The notes under the pieces were generated by a model. The model searched no databases. It was not told the origin of the DNA and saw only the letters and a program-made list of their open reading frames with translations. Shown piece after piece: positions 1 to 10,734 of a stretch of 64,000 bases of DNA (within the stretch, counting starts at the first letter, position 1; each line of letters begins with the position of its first letter). The translations under genes were made by a program, and so were the position numbers. The stretch is from Pegoplata infirma (Eukaryota; Arthropoda; Insecta; Diptera; Anthomyiidae): contig OY992538.1 of NCBI GenBank assembly GCA_963921195.1, positions 89,093,904-89,157,903 of the forward strand, given 5' to 3'.

Positions 1-564
1 TTGTTTAATGATGCACTTTCTACTTAAAGTATAAAGAACATGACAAATTTTTCAAAAAATTGGATTTTTTTAACTTAAACGATCGTAGCTCAGCCAATTC
101 TTGATCGATTTTTAATATTTTTCTTTTGTTTAAAAGGTAAGACTTATACCTTTCAAAAAAATCCATAAAATCGAAAATCGGTTGCAAACTAACAAAGTAA
201 TAATTTTTTAAAGTTGTAATTTAAGAATTGCCGTTTTTCAACACATTTGCCAATAAAAAACGTACTTAACGAAGTGATCCAGAAAAACTTTGAGTATATC
301 AGTACTCTATGGACTCCAACCAACCCGAATTTTCATATGAGAACCCCTGCATATTTTTGGTGTAGCACAGTGTAATTAACATAAAAAAAATCGTTCCGCT
401 CATTAGTAGGCGACATGTTTAGACAAAAGTGGTCGTTAAAATTTGTGTGGTATATTAAACTTGTGCATATGGTAACAATACCCAAGGATTTAAAATCATG
501 TTAAGCGGAATCTATTAAGAAATATTTGTCTTTTAATATATCGAATTAGAGTAAAGAATATATT
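1..564. other. A+T-rich stretch, nothing recognised
   Basis: No open frame of useful length, no tRNA-like boxes and no repeat boundary could be supported here. It is long A and T runs with scattered ordinary sequence. Confidence 0.5.
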
Positions 565-2462
565 TTAGATAAATCGAAAAAAAGTTGGCGAGGACAATTT
601 TTCTTTCCGAACAATTATATGGACTATTACGAACATTTAAAACCAAAAAATAGCCAAATCGGTCCAGGCGTTCTCAAGTGGTATAAATTTTAAGGATATT
701 GAAAAATGTGGACTTTGAAGTGGGGGAGGACAATAAATATTTCCGTAAAATTCTTATTTGGACTATAATGTTCTTTAAGAAAAAATTTAGTCGTTCTCCG
801 ATTTTAGATGTATTGAAAAATGTGGGTGTGAAAAATTTTTATTTCCGTTAAAACCTAAGTTGGACTATGACGAACATTTAAAAAAAAAGTTTAGTCAAAT
901 CGATCCAGCCCTTCTCCGATTTCAAATGTATCGAAAAAAGGAGGCGTAAAAGTGGGCGTGATTAATTTGTTTTCCGAAAAAACCAAAGAAAAACATTAAA
1001 AAAAATAAGACGAACATTTAAAGAAAAATATTATCCAAATCGGTCAGTTTTCATGTGATGCGATTACCAACGAACTACATTTGATTTTATTTATATTTTA
1101 TTTTTCTATGAAGCAAATTTTATATATATCGAAAAAAAGAAGTGGTGGACAACTTTTCTTACCATAAAAACCTTATTTGAATTTAACCAATTCGGTCCAT
1201 CCATTCAAAAGTGGGCATAGAAGTGGAAAATTGTTCTTTCCAAAAAACCTTTGCTGGACTATGACGAACATTAAAAAAAAAAATAGACAAACATTAAAAA
1301 AAAAATAGACCATTCCGTGATATATGTTTATCGGGAAAAGTGATCGTAAAAGTAGCCGTGCGTGCACTCAGAAAATTATGTAAGTTACTACATGTTAGTT
1401 GTTTGTATATTTTACAGTAGTTAGTTGTTATCAACTACAAAGTCAGTTGTTTTTGTATGAAAAATATCAAACAACTATTTCTGTTAGTTATTTTAAGTAG
1501 TTTTTTTGAATAACTAACAAAAAGTACTGTGATGTAGTAACAGTTATTTAAAGTAGTTAATTTTATTTTCTTTATCTCTGAAAAATTTTCAGTTTTTTTC
1601 CAAAAATTAAAAATAAATTTTCGTTTTTTTTATTTTTCACAACTTTAAAAAAAAAATGAAAAAAATTGGTCTTCAAATTTGTTTCTAAAAAATTAAAAAA
1701 AAAAAAAAATATTTATTGATTATTTTATTTTTACTACATTTTAGTTGTTTTGACTACAAATGAAGGTAATTTTTACTACATAAGTCAGTTGTTTTTTGTC
1801 AGTTAAAATAACTAAAATTGTTAGTTGATTTAACTGAAAAAGTAGTTGACCCCAAAACAACTTACAAAGTAGTTACTTTAACTAACATTTTCAGTTGATT
1901 TTACTAACATAACTTTTTGAGTGTGCACAATTTTTCTTTTGCGGACTATAACCAAATCGGTCTAGCCGTCTTAGATCTTTCGATACATAGAAAAAAGTGG
2001 GCGTGGGAAATCCTAATACCCATAAAACCTTAGTTCAATTATGACGAACATTTTCAACAAAAATTAGCCAAAGTGGGAGTGGTCAATTTTTTTTTTCGTA
2101 AAAACCAAAGATGATGAAAATGCATTTAAAAAAAATTTCACATCGGTGCAGCCATTCTCAGATTTTATATAAATTGAAAAAGTGGGCATGGTCGGTTTTG
2201 CTTTCAGTAAAAACTTAAATTGGATTATTACGAACATTTAAATAAAAAATTACCCAAATCGGTACAGCCGTTTTCCGATTTTAGATAAATCGAAAAAAGT
2301 GGGCGTAAAAGTGGGCGTGGTCAATTTTTCTTTACGTAAAAACCTAAGTTGGACTATGACGAACATTTCAAAAAAAAAATTGTCCAAATCGGTCCAGCCG
2401 TACTCAACTGATGCTGTTACCAACGAACGACAATTGATTTTTATTTATATAGATAGATAAAA
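565..2462 (+). repeat. Degenerate tandem units with 'gggcgtgg' and 'atcggtccagcc' motifs
   Basis: Units of roughly 115-130 bases recur, each with a GTGGGCGTGG-like block, a 'ttggactatgacgaacattt' block and an 'aaatcggtccagccgt' block. Two runs each end in 'accaacgaacgacaattg' (near 1064 and 2424), the second followed by 'tatatagatagata'. Such 'atcggtccagccgtt...tatatagat' tails are common at the ends of insect retroposon-like repeats. The stretch is interrupted by the MITE at 1366-1922. It is non-coding and decayed; the superfamily is not established. Confidence 0.6.
1366..1922. mobile_element. MITE with ACTCA termini and 4-bp TSD GTGC
   Basis: The ends are ACTCAGAAAATTATGTAAGT on the left and AACATAACTTTTTGAGT on the right, so they form imperfect terminal inverted repeats. 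GTGC lies directly outside both ends (1362-1365 and 1923-1926). The interior carries many AGTTGTTTT and AACTAACA motifs in inverted orientation, so the whole element can fold on itself. It sits inside the degenerate tandem repeat and is younger than it. There is no coding capacity. Confidence 0.7.
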
Positions 2463-2525
2463 ATTAATCAGAATTTGAATACATATTTTATTTATTTTAT
2501 ATTTATTTACTTATTCTTTTGATGT

Positions 2526-3020
2526 CAAAGTTACAGCGAAAATTGTGAATTAGGCTTTTTCCGAAAAACAGAAAAAAAAGTTTAACAGGTAAAAATATTT
2601 TTTCCAATTTTTCTTCTGAAATGCTGCGTTTTATTAAATTATGATTATCCATTAATAAAAAATTTTTAATCTTCTGTTTCGGGACTTTTTGAGATAAATT
2701 TGTACATTAATGAGATTTAGTGAAAAACAAAAATCGAATTTTAAATTAAAATTATACTAATAAAAACACATACGATATATTTACTTTTTTAAGTTTTTTA
2801 TAGCACATTAAGTTCGCTATAATGTGCCATTTTATTTATAAATGTAAAGCTTTTTGTTCCAAAGTTACAGCAAAAATTGTGAAATAAGATATTATATCCG
2901 AAAAACAATAAAGCGCCTAACAGGTTAAAAAAAATAATTTTTCCAATGTTTTTTTTTCGAAAATGCTGTGTTTTTATGTGTTTAAGATTACTCATCAATA
3001 AAAAATTATAATATTTTAAA
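2526..3020 (+). repeat. Diverged direct duplication of about 170 bases
   Basis: The stretch near 2526-2695 ('aaagttacagcgaaaattgt', then 'ccgaaaaacag', 'aacaggt', 'ttttccaatt', 'aaatgctgcgtttt') reappears at about 2858-3020 with scattered changes. Spacing is about 330 bases. No coding potential or terminal motif was recognised. Confidence 0.55.
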
Positions 3021-3074
3021 ATTAAGTCTTCTATGTATTAATCGCCATTTTAGGTATCATCCACCCCACTGTGC

Positions 3075-3593
3075 GTTAAAACAAGAAAATACAAGCAAAT
3101 TACAAAATTGTTATGAAATTTAAAATTCAAATGCGATTTTCTCGAAAACAACGAAAAATACATTTCTAATTTTTTTGTGTGGATGGACAAACATCTAAAT
3201 TTAAAAAAAAAAAAATTTAAAAACGAAAAAAAGTGGCCGGATTTTTGATAAATTTACTTTTTTAAAAAATGGAAAATTTCAGAACGGGTTCTGAAAATTT
3301 TTCAAGGAAAAAAAAATTTATTCGATAGCCCATACGAAACTATATAAGAATGTAAATTTTTAAGATTGTGGTGCATTCCGTTTTAATGTGATAAATATTT
3401 AATCAAGGCAACTCGCCACAAATTTTACCATTTTTCCAATATTTGACCACGCCTCCTAAGCCCAGTTTTTGAAAAATTGAAAAACCGAAAACGCAATTTT
3501 CTAAGTTCCATATAGGGCAATCCATACAAGCTATTCAGAAGTTTATGTTACAAGTGTTTTTTTTTCGCTGGACATTTGGTGTGGAATGCCTCA
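3075..3593 (+). repeat. Solo arm of a foldback element (arm copy 1)
   Basis: This closely matches 39801-40317 and each half of the palindrome at 32059-32970. It runs from a 'gttaaaacaagaaaatac' start to the terminus GGAATGCCTCA. It contains 'gaccacgcctcctaagccc' and 'atagggcaatccata'. Only one arm is present here, so it is either a half element or the product of hairpin deletion. An open frame at its right edge is accidental. Confidence 0.7.
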
Positions 3594-4793
3594 TATGTGA
3601 AGAGAACTGGCGATACTATGGCGAGCCTGAGAACCAAAAATGGCCTCCATTTTGCTCCATCTGGCTTAGTTTCCAAGATAGCGCCATTTTAAGTTTTCTT
3701 AAAGAAAAAAAAAAAGTGCAATTTATTTTTGCTAATATTAGCAAAAAAGCTTGTAAAAATTTGGTCAACTAAATTTCAAATTTAGCAAAGAAATTAGTTC
3801 AAATTTTGTTTAAAATTGCTAATGCGCTAAATGAAGTTTACAAGACATTTTTGCTAACATGCTAATCTCAACTAGCATTAGCAAAAAAAAATTTGTAAAT
3901 CTACTAATATATTATTTTGAGTATATAAGTGCTGCATTTTGAACTTCTTCTGACATAAAAATGTAAAATTTTCTTAACAAAAGTAAAAAAAAACTTGTAA
4001 ACATGTTGTTTTAAGGTATTGGTTCATTTCTTCAAGGGGTAAATTTTTCCCCCTGATCTGATTTCAACCATTATGACATATCTCTGTTTTCGGTATCCGT
4101 ACGACTTCCAAAGCGGCTATTTCCGGGTGTCTGTTATTGTATTAGCTAAACTTAAACGATTGCTATGTATAATAAATTTTGTATTAATTTACTAAAAAAA
4201 ATTTAGTTGTTTTATAAAAACATTTAATGCAAATAATGGATTAAAGTTAACAATAACAAAAAAAAAATTCGCTAAAATAATAAAATGTCAAAAATTCCAC
4301 ACAAAAATAACATTTAAATGTTAATTGAATAGTTTTGTTTGCAACAAATATTTGTTTTTTTTTTTTACTGCAAATTTTTCTGTTTGTTGTAGAAATTTTA
4401 TGTAAATTTTTGTTGCCATTTGATGGATTTTAAAGCGAACTTTTATCAGTTTAAAAGAATTTAAACAAAAAAAATATAATAGTTTCTATTTGGAATTGTA
4501 GTTACGGTTTTATTTAAAATATTTTTTTTTTTATACATATATGTATTAGGGTGGCACGAATATGGACTTTTATCGAATTTCGTCGATCACCGTGCAAATT
4601 TTGATTCGTTTTGGTCTTAAAACTCTATGTTTAAATTTTTAGCCAAATCAAACAAAATTAACCCGAGCCCTTTAAAGTTAAAGGGTTAAAGTTTTGCCAA
4701 AAAAAAAAAAGAAAATGCCAATACAAACCAAAAATTTTTTTAAGATTTTCTAATTTTTTTATTTGATTAGCTTCTTAATTAGCTTCTTAACAA
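3594..4793. other. Fragments of a foldback-type repeat and A+T-rich filler
   Basis: 3594-3713 repeats the arm 'gagaaccaaaaatggcctcc...ccattttaagtt' that is present as a true inverted pair inside the hAT-type element at 60288-61300, and in part near 45726. After it comes sequence rich in 'gctaatattagc' words, then low-complexity DNA. No gene is supported. Confidence 0.5.
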
Positions 4794-4798
4794 CAAAA

Positions 4799-5965
4799 AG
4801 ATTATTATAACTGGATAATATGAAACTAGTAAGAAACAAACCAGGATGTCTTAAATTTTTAGAAAAATTAAAATTTTTCTTTCACACTTTTCTCAATTCA
4901 AAACCATATATAACAAATCAAAAAATTATAATACATAATTATAATTAGAGCCTGAGCTCGACTGTCTTTACAGAAACAATAATTTAAAAATAACGACTAT
5001 AAGTCGCCCTAAGTGGCAATCAGTATCTTTGGAAAAATGGCAACACCTAACATTTGTGTCTAAAATATAGACCATGTCTGGCAATGTTTGCAAAAATAAG
5101 TACTTAGATCAGAATTGTTGATGGAGAGGAAGAAGAATAATGATTACTAAAAATAAAAGTTTGTTTACACATTACAATAACAAGTCTTCTGTGAGAAAAA
5201 ACAACAGCAACAACTGCACTCGAATTGAAAAAATCAGATTTAGTTGATACTTGCTTAACAGCCTACTTGGCGTATCGGTCTAGAGCAATGGTTCCCAACC
5301 TTTGATTCTCGCCCCACTGGGGGGCAAATTGAATGTTCCAGAGGGGCAACGAGCAAATTTTCAAGATTTTTTTTAATTAAATTAACTACAAAAACTATTT
5401 TTTTTAGCAAAATTTATTAACAAAAAAAATTTTATTTATTGCTTAAAATTTTTACTAAAAACTTAGTTTAAATGCTTATTTTACAAAAACTTAGCTTAAC
5501 CTGTAGTACATTTTCATTAGAAACAAGAATTAGAAAAATGACAAAATTTTTCTTGAGTGAAGGGGGGACAAGGCAATTTTTTTAACTTAAAAGTGGGGCG
5601 TGGCGTAAAAAAGGTTGGGAACCATTGGTCTAGAGTGATTGTACGTTACAAGCAGTTAATAGCAAAGTATTACAGATGATGATGAGTTCAATCCTTGTCG
5701 GCTGCGATCTGTAAATAATTTTCACATATAGAGTTTTATTGACTATTAACTAAATAAATTTGACATTAAAAGTTTTTCTGAAGATTATTATAACTGGATA
5801 ATATGAAACTAGTAAGAAACAAACCAGGATGTCTTAAATTTTTAGAAAAATTAAAATTTTTCTTTCACACTTTTCTCAATTCAAAACCATATATAACAAA
5901 TCAAAAAATTATAATACATAATTATAATTAGAGCCTGACCTCGACTGTCTTTACAGAAACAATAA
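4799..5965 (+). mobile_element. tRNA-related element bounded by 185-bp direct repeats
   Basis: A 185-base segment at about 4798-4982 recurs at 5781-5965 with one visible difference (gagctc versus gacctc). CAAAA lies outside both ends (4794-4798, 5966-5970), which could be a 5-bp TSD. Between them are an A-box-like TGGCGTATCGG and a B-box-like GAGTTCAATCC, and a hAT-type MITE at 5286-5627. A second copy, reversed, lies at 61613-62110 and is arranged as B box, 185-type segment, A box, so the two copies look like different windows on a head-to-tail repeat of about 640 bases. The repeats lack the TG...CA ends of ordinary LTRs. A miniature LTR-like element or a tandem SINE dimer are both possible. 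Confidence 0.6.
5286..5627. mobile_element. hAT-type MITE, 342 bp, 8-bp TSD GTCTAGAG
   Basis: The termini are CAATGGTTCCCAACCTTT and its inverse, the CAGTGGTTCCCAACC-like end typical of hAT elements. GTCTAGAG flanks both sides (5278-5285 and 5628-5635). The related copy at 61613-62110 reads straight through one GTCTAGAG at the equivalent position, an empty site confirming the insertion. The interior is A+T-rich with no open frame. Confidence 0.9.
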
Positions 5966-5970
5966 CAAAA

Positions 5971-6393
5971 ATTTCATTTTGGTGGGATAAACCCATCCGC
6001 TCAAAATTAAAAAATTAAAAATACTCTAAAAATTTTTTAAATATTTTTTTTTTAGTTTTGATTTGAAATGATTTTAGCTGAGATATTGCTATTAATGATA
6101 CATATCCACAAAAAATAATATTCCTATATGTGACATATTTATCGTCAGGCGCGGATCCACGGGGGGAAAGGAAATTCCCCCCCCCCAAACCAAATTTTAA
6201 AAAAAAAAAAAAAGATGGAAAAAAGAAAGAAAAGAAGAGGGAAAGAAGGAAAGTGAAAAAGAAAAGGAAATGATCTGAGAATTTTTGTTTTGATAAAAAA
6301 TGTCAAAGAATTTTAACATATTTCAAAAGGAAAAATGTCTCGGAATGTTAGAATTTTTTTATACATATGAAAAATTTAAGAATTTTTCTATAC
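5971..6393. other. A+T-rich stretch with a possible hAT left end
   Basis: Mostly low-complexity sequence with a G run followed by a C run and an A tract near 6160-6212. The string CAGGCGCGGATCCACGGGG at about 6148 resembles the left terminus of a common hAT group, but no matching right end was found in the window. No gene is supported. Confidence 0.35.
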
Positions 6394-7211
6394 ACTTAAA
6401 AAATTATGTCATTAACTGTTTGTAGTTTAATTTAAAAATTTTACGTTTAGTCGTTTTTAAAAGAAAAAACATTTGTTTGATGTTCAGTTTTTATTTATGA
6501 CTACTTCTGTACTTTGTTTCAAAAATAACACATTAAAAAATAAAGACTTTCATTAACATTTAATTTTTAAAGTCATTTATTTTTGTTCTGTAAGTTAAAA
6601 CTACTGATTATTCTTTAAATTTTTAATGATTTGTGTAAGTAATTTTTTTTTTAAATTGTTGGTATTTTTTAATGAGATATCATTAGTTTTTACCTAACAA
6701 GTAGGTTATTTTTTTTTTTGTAGCAAAAAAGTTCAAAAAATTATTTATAGAAATATAAAAACATGTTTGTATCAAGTGACTTTGGCACGATGGGTAGAGT
6801 GTCTGGCTAGAATGTAGTTGATTGCGGGATCGATTCCCCAAAATTTTATTAAAAAATTTAAAAAAAAATATTTCAATAGAAAATTGTAAAAAATAACCTA
6901 CAAAATCATTAAGTTTTAATGTTTTCGTAGGTTATTTTTTTTGGAATTTGTTGTTAAAAATAACAGAACTATCATTAATTTTTAATGTTTTCGTAGGTTA
7001 TTTTTTTCGAATTTGTTGGTAAAAAAGAATGAAAAAAAACGTAATTTTTTAATGTTTAATGTTATTTATTTTAGAAAATTTTGTCAACAGTAAAAAATAA
7101 ATGTTGATGTTTGTTAAAACAAAAGAATAATTACTGGGATGGTTTTCAATTGTTTATTCACTAGTTCTAAGTGTGTTTTTCATTTGTTTTTGCCTACAAA
7201 ATATTTTGAGT
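6394..7211 (+). mobile_element. Family M MITE, copy 1 (about 818 bp)
   Basis: It starts ACTTAAAAAATTATGTCATT and ends ACAAAATATTTTGAGT, giving short imperfect inverted ends. Other copies lie at 46682-48594, 55003-58609 and 59442-60256. The interior includes paired 'cctacgaaatcattaatt' and 'aatgttttcgtaggtta' blocks that can form a hairpin, and a tRNA-like segment at about 6785-6843. No clear TSD is visible for this copy. No protein is encoded. Confidence 0.75.
6785..6843 (+). other. tRNA-like (Pol III promoter-like) segment inside family M
   Basis: An A-box-like ATGGGTAGAGTGTCTGG is followed about 30 bases later by the B-box-like GGGATCGATTCCCC, spacing like that of a tRNA gene. No acceptor stem can be formed, so it is not a tRNA gene. 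Copy 4 keeps it at about 59830-59884. Copy 3 is split inside it by the Transib-like insertion, and copy 2 has lost the A-box half. Confidence 0.55.
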
Positions 7212-7219
7212 GTAGGAAA

Positions 7220-8080
7220 AATTTGATTTTTTTTTTTTTAGAAAAAAGGTGAGAGTTTTTTAGATATAATTAATTTTCTATTTTTTTTTAATAGGAAAAG
7301 CCCTTAAAGTATTCTATAGGAAAAATCTTAAAACTTTTCTATAGGAGAAATTTGTTAATAGAAATTCTTCTTTGCAAAATGTCTAAGAATTCTAAAACTT
7401 TTCTGAAGGCAACATTTTTCTAAATGTTAGAAATTTTCTATGTGATAGAAGTTTCAAAATATTAAAATTTTTCTTAAAAAAAAAACGCAAGAATTTTTCT
7501 AGACGAAAAATTTGGGAATATTACTAGACGAAAACTTTTGTAATTGTTCTGAACATAAAATTTGGAAATTTTTCTAGACGAAAAAATTGTGAATTTTTCC
7601 ATAAAAAACGAGAATTTTTGTTAGAATTTGTCTATAGAAAAAATCTTATAATTTTGACAATTTTATATGAAAAATCTAACAATATTTCTATAGAAAATAT
7701 CTGAGAATTTTTGTATAGGAAAAATCTGCGAATTTTCGATATTGAAAATCTGACAATTCTATTGGGTAAAAAGGAAAAAGAAAAAAAAATCATGTGGGAA
7801 TTTTTTCTAGAATTTTCAAGAATCTCAAAGTTTTTCTTTACAAAAAATATTTTTAAATCTTTAAATTTTAAAAGTAAAAAAAGTGTAATTAAAGAAAATT
7901 TTTCTATAGGAAAAATAAAAAAAAAAATTTTTAGGAAAAATAAGAAATTTTTTTTCAGGAAAATATTTAGGATTTAAAAAAATGTAATAAAATCTGAGAC
8001 TTTTTCTATAAAAAAAAATATACAGAATCTGTGACTTTTTTCTAGGGAAAATGTCTCGGAATATAAGACTTAATAATAAT
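7220..8080. repeat. Degenerate minisatellite with TTTCTATAGAAAA units
   Basis: Units of about 25-40 bases recur with 'gaatttttctataggaaaaa' and 'aatctgagaat' cores, heavily decayed. The motif vocabulary is that of the 35-bp array at 63229-64000. Short traces also appear near 12140-12240, 17975-18230 and 39600-39670. An 88-residue open frame here is a product of the A+T-rich repeat. Confidence 0.6.
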
Positions 8081-8144
8081 AGTTTTTGATCACATGATCA
8101 ATTCTATTTATTTATTCTTTCTATTTATATACAACTCATTTTTA

Positions 8145-8290
8145 ATAAATTTAACCTAACCAAGAACTGGTGACAATGACCGTCGTCTCGTTGTAGCGAA
8201 AAAAAACCAAGAGTTCTGGTGGGAATCGAACCCACGACCCCCACGTTGAAAGGCTAGCACGCTACCAGCTAGCCTACGGGGGCCCCCGTA
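8145..8290 (-). mobile_element. tRNA-derived SINE, copy 1
   Basis: Read on the minus strand it begins GGGGCCCCCGTAGGCTAG, carries an A-box-like TAGCTGGTAGCGTGC and a clear B box GGTTCGATTCCC, then a body 'ttcgctacaacgagac' and an end 'ggttaggttaa'. It matches the plus-strand copy at 44285-44421 along its length. No TSD was found here. It abuts a truncated N1 5' block. Confidence 0.75.
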
Positions 8291-8296
8291 TAAAAA

Positions 8297-8465
8297 TGCC
8301 TGCGAATTTTGTACTCTTGCCCAAAACATTAAATCATGATAATGTTTTGCGGAAGATTTGGGTGTACTTGCCAAAGCAAAGTTTTTTTTTAGAAAAAATA
8401 ATGTTATATTACTTTGCTATTCCATGCACAACAAATTGAAATATCAGTCGAGGACCCCATTAAAA
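8297..8465 (+). mobile_element. N1 5' block, truncated copy
   Basis: It opens with the N1 start (TGCCTGCGAATTTTGTACTC) and the subterminal CATGATAATGTTTTG, then diverges into 'aaatatcagtcgaggacccc'. A related block stands at 12465-12620. It is followed immediately by a second N1 start at 8467, so two N1 heads lie in tandem. Confidence 0.6.
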
Positions 8466-8466
8466 A

Positions 8467-9090
8467 TGCCGCAGAGTTTTGTACTCTTGCCCAAAATATT
8501 AAATCATGATAATGTTTTATTTACTAAAAACTTTTTACGAATAACCCTCACATATTTGCAAAAAGGGTTAAAAAATATTCAGAAAAAAACTCCAAGAAAT
8601 TTCTCAAATTTATTCAATATTCACATAAAATTTGGAAAACTAAGAACAAATCAAGAAAATGGTAAAAATAAGTCAGAAAAAATTACAAAATTCAGAAAGA
8701 AAAACAACTAAAAAAACTGAAAAACTTTATAATTAAATAAAGAAGTATAAAGAATTAATGCAAACAAATTTTTCCCTAACAAAAAGAAATGTACAAGCTA
8801 AAAAACTAAATAAAAAAAAAAAAGTTGAATGATCAGAGATTCGATCACCGGACCTCCTGTTTTCCAGTCTGGCTCACTTCAACTAGGCCACCGTGGCTTA
8901 ATTAAATAATGTTTTACATTTTGTTATGTTTCTCTTTTCGATTTTCAAATATACTGGTTAATGTGGTCATATTTTATTGAAAAAAATTTGCGATGATGGT
9001 AACTAATCTAATTGGAAATGCGATATTTGGTATGGCAATACTGCGTTAATCGAGTGACACCTAGCGCCGATAGTTTGTGTCTATGCTCTG
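8467..9090 (+). mobile_element. N1 element, copy A (3' end incomplete)
   Basis: It contains the 5' block with the CATGATAATGTTTT subterminal repeat, an A+T-rich middle, a tRNA-like segment at 8825-8899 and the first part of the 3' block ('ttttcaaatatactggtt' to 'gacacctagcgccgatag'). The rest of the 3' block is missing; the sequence switches to other DNA with another tRNA-like segment. N1 copies share a subterminal inverted repeat, a hairpin before the 3' end and an end at CATGTT. Confidence 0.65.
8825..8899 (-). other. tRNA-like segment inside N1 copy A
   Basis: On the minus strand 'ggtggcctagttgaagtgag' gives an A-box-like start and 'gtgatcgaatctc' a B-box-like element. Equivalent segments occur in N1 copies at 36464-36537, 41051-41120, 52301-52370 and, on the plus strand, 50851-50924. 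A cloverleaf cannot be closed, so it is a tRNA relic or Pol III promoter, not a tRNA. Confidence 0.55.
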
Positions 9091-9205
9091 TCACAATGCT
9101 CTGCCAAAAGCTGTGTGTGTGTTTGTAGAAAACAAATATTTTTTTTATTTACAAAAATGAAGCGTTATAAAACCAAGCGTTAGTTGGCGAGATTTTTATT
9201 CTTTG

Positions 9206-9281
9206 GTGGCGCTGATAGCTAAGGCGTCGACAATTACCACTTCAGCCGGTAGGTCTTGGGTTCGAGCCCCGGGCAGCAATG
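9206..9281 (+). other. tRNA-like sequence with strong B box
   Basis: 'ctgatagctaaggcgtc' resembles an A box and GGGTTCGAGCCCC is an excellent B box and T-loop. The T stem pairs, but the flanking bases give no matching acceptor stem and no convincing anticodon stem. It is best read as the head of a tRNA-derived retroposon or a tRNA pseudogene. Its sequence differs from the other tRNA-like segments in this window. Confidence 0.55.
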
Positions 9282-9527
9282 ATATTTTTTTCTTAATGTA
9301 TTTTTTTTTTTATTTTTTTAATAAATTTATTCAACTATTTTAATTATTGTAACATTATTTTAATTATTAAAAAAATTAAAAGGCATATTGATGACATTTT
9401 TTTCTATGAATGACATTCATTAATTCTATGAATTTTTTCTGTGAATTTTATAAAAACTATGAGTTAAATTCTATGAAATATTTCAGAATACTAATGAATA
9501 TTCATTCAGCCAATGAATTGTTTCATA

Positions 9528-10338
9528 CCTGAGTAAAAATAATTTAATATGATCTTATATACTTTTATATAGTCATATTATTTGATATATGATCATGTGT
9601 GACACTATGTATTGCAAGATAAATTTATATAATAAATTTTGATGTGGGATTTTATTAAGATATCGCCATACATAACTATATGTTGCAACATCTGGTCCCA
9701 TGCATCATTTTAAATTTCTAAGTGTTTTATATAAAATTTTATATGCCTCCATTATTTTTTAATATTTTCAAAGTGTTTTATATAAAATTTCATATGACTT
9801 CATATTTTTTTATTTTTCTAAGATTTTTCCAAGCACCACTTTTTTATCACGAATTTTTTTTCAAGGAACATTTTTTTTTATCGAAAATATTTTCTAAGTG
9901 TTTTATATAAAATTTTATATAACTCCATTTTTTCAAATTTTTCTAAGTTTTTTCCAAGGACAAATTTTTTTGAAAATATTTTCTAAGTGCTTTATATAAA
10001 ATTTAACATGACTCCATTTTTTGAAATTTTTCTAAGTTTTTTTCAAAGAACAACTTATTTTTATTATTTTAATTTTTCAACTTTTTAATAAAAACTAAAA
10101 AAAAAAACATCCGATTTCTAAAATTGTATAAATTTTAATATATGTAATTGGATATAATTTTATATCATTAGATTAGACCAAAACTCGTATCAAAGTCGAT
10201 ATAAAGTTATATAAACTGATATTATTAGATATTATTCGATCAAATCTTATGAAACCATTTTTCGTATAAGAATATATCAAAATAGACACGAACCCATATT
10301 AAATTATATATTGTATCATATCAATTTTTTTACTCGGG
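9528..10338. mobile_element. MITE with CCYGAGTAAAAA ends and TA duplication
   Basis: The left end reads TA then CCTGAGTAAAAAT, and the right end reads TTTTTTTACTCGGG then TA. The same termini bound the elements at 16438-16792, 19190-19817 and 28436-28785. The interior is A+T-rich with repeated 'tatataaaattttatat' words. TA target duplication suggests a Tc1/mariner-like mobiliser, by inference. Confidence 0.7.
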
Positions 10339-10340
10339 TA

Positions 10341-10734
10341 GATTCTATGAATTTGGTTTTATGAAATTTGTTCATAGATATAATGAACAATAATTCTTTC
10401 AGTGTGAACAGATGGACTAAACCACTAATAAAGTGATTCTGAGTTGATCGTCATACTTGAAGGTTGGACCAATTGAACCAATATTTCGGGTGGTTACAAT
10501 CATCAGTTATGTAGGGTTTAATTTATAATAATTTTTAAATATGTAATTAATTTAATTATTATAATTTAATTATTCACAAATTTAATTGTTTTTTTATTTT
10601 TTAAATAAAGATTAAATTCAAAGAACCGATTTGGACCCAAATTAATTCATTTATTAAAATTTTTATAATAATGCGTTGAATGGTGAAATCAATTTTCGAA
10701 GGTCTGGTTAATGCTAAGTCATCTAAGTACGACA
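10341..10734. other. No recognisable feature
   Basis: A+T-rich sequence without repeat boundaries, tRNA-like boxes or a credible open frame. Confidence 0.4.

Noticed and set aside
3545..3772. 75-codon frame with a Cys/Trp-rich look
   Set aside because: It lies across two repeat fragments that recur elsewhere without keeping the frame.
4799..5965. Standard LTR retrotransposon
   Set aside because: The direct repeats lack TG...CA ends, no primer-binding site or polypurine tract is visible, and the other copy is in permuted order.
9206..9281. True tRNA gene
   Set aside because: B box and T arm are good, but no acceptor stem or convincing anticodon stem can be formed.
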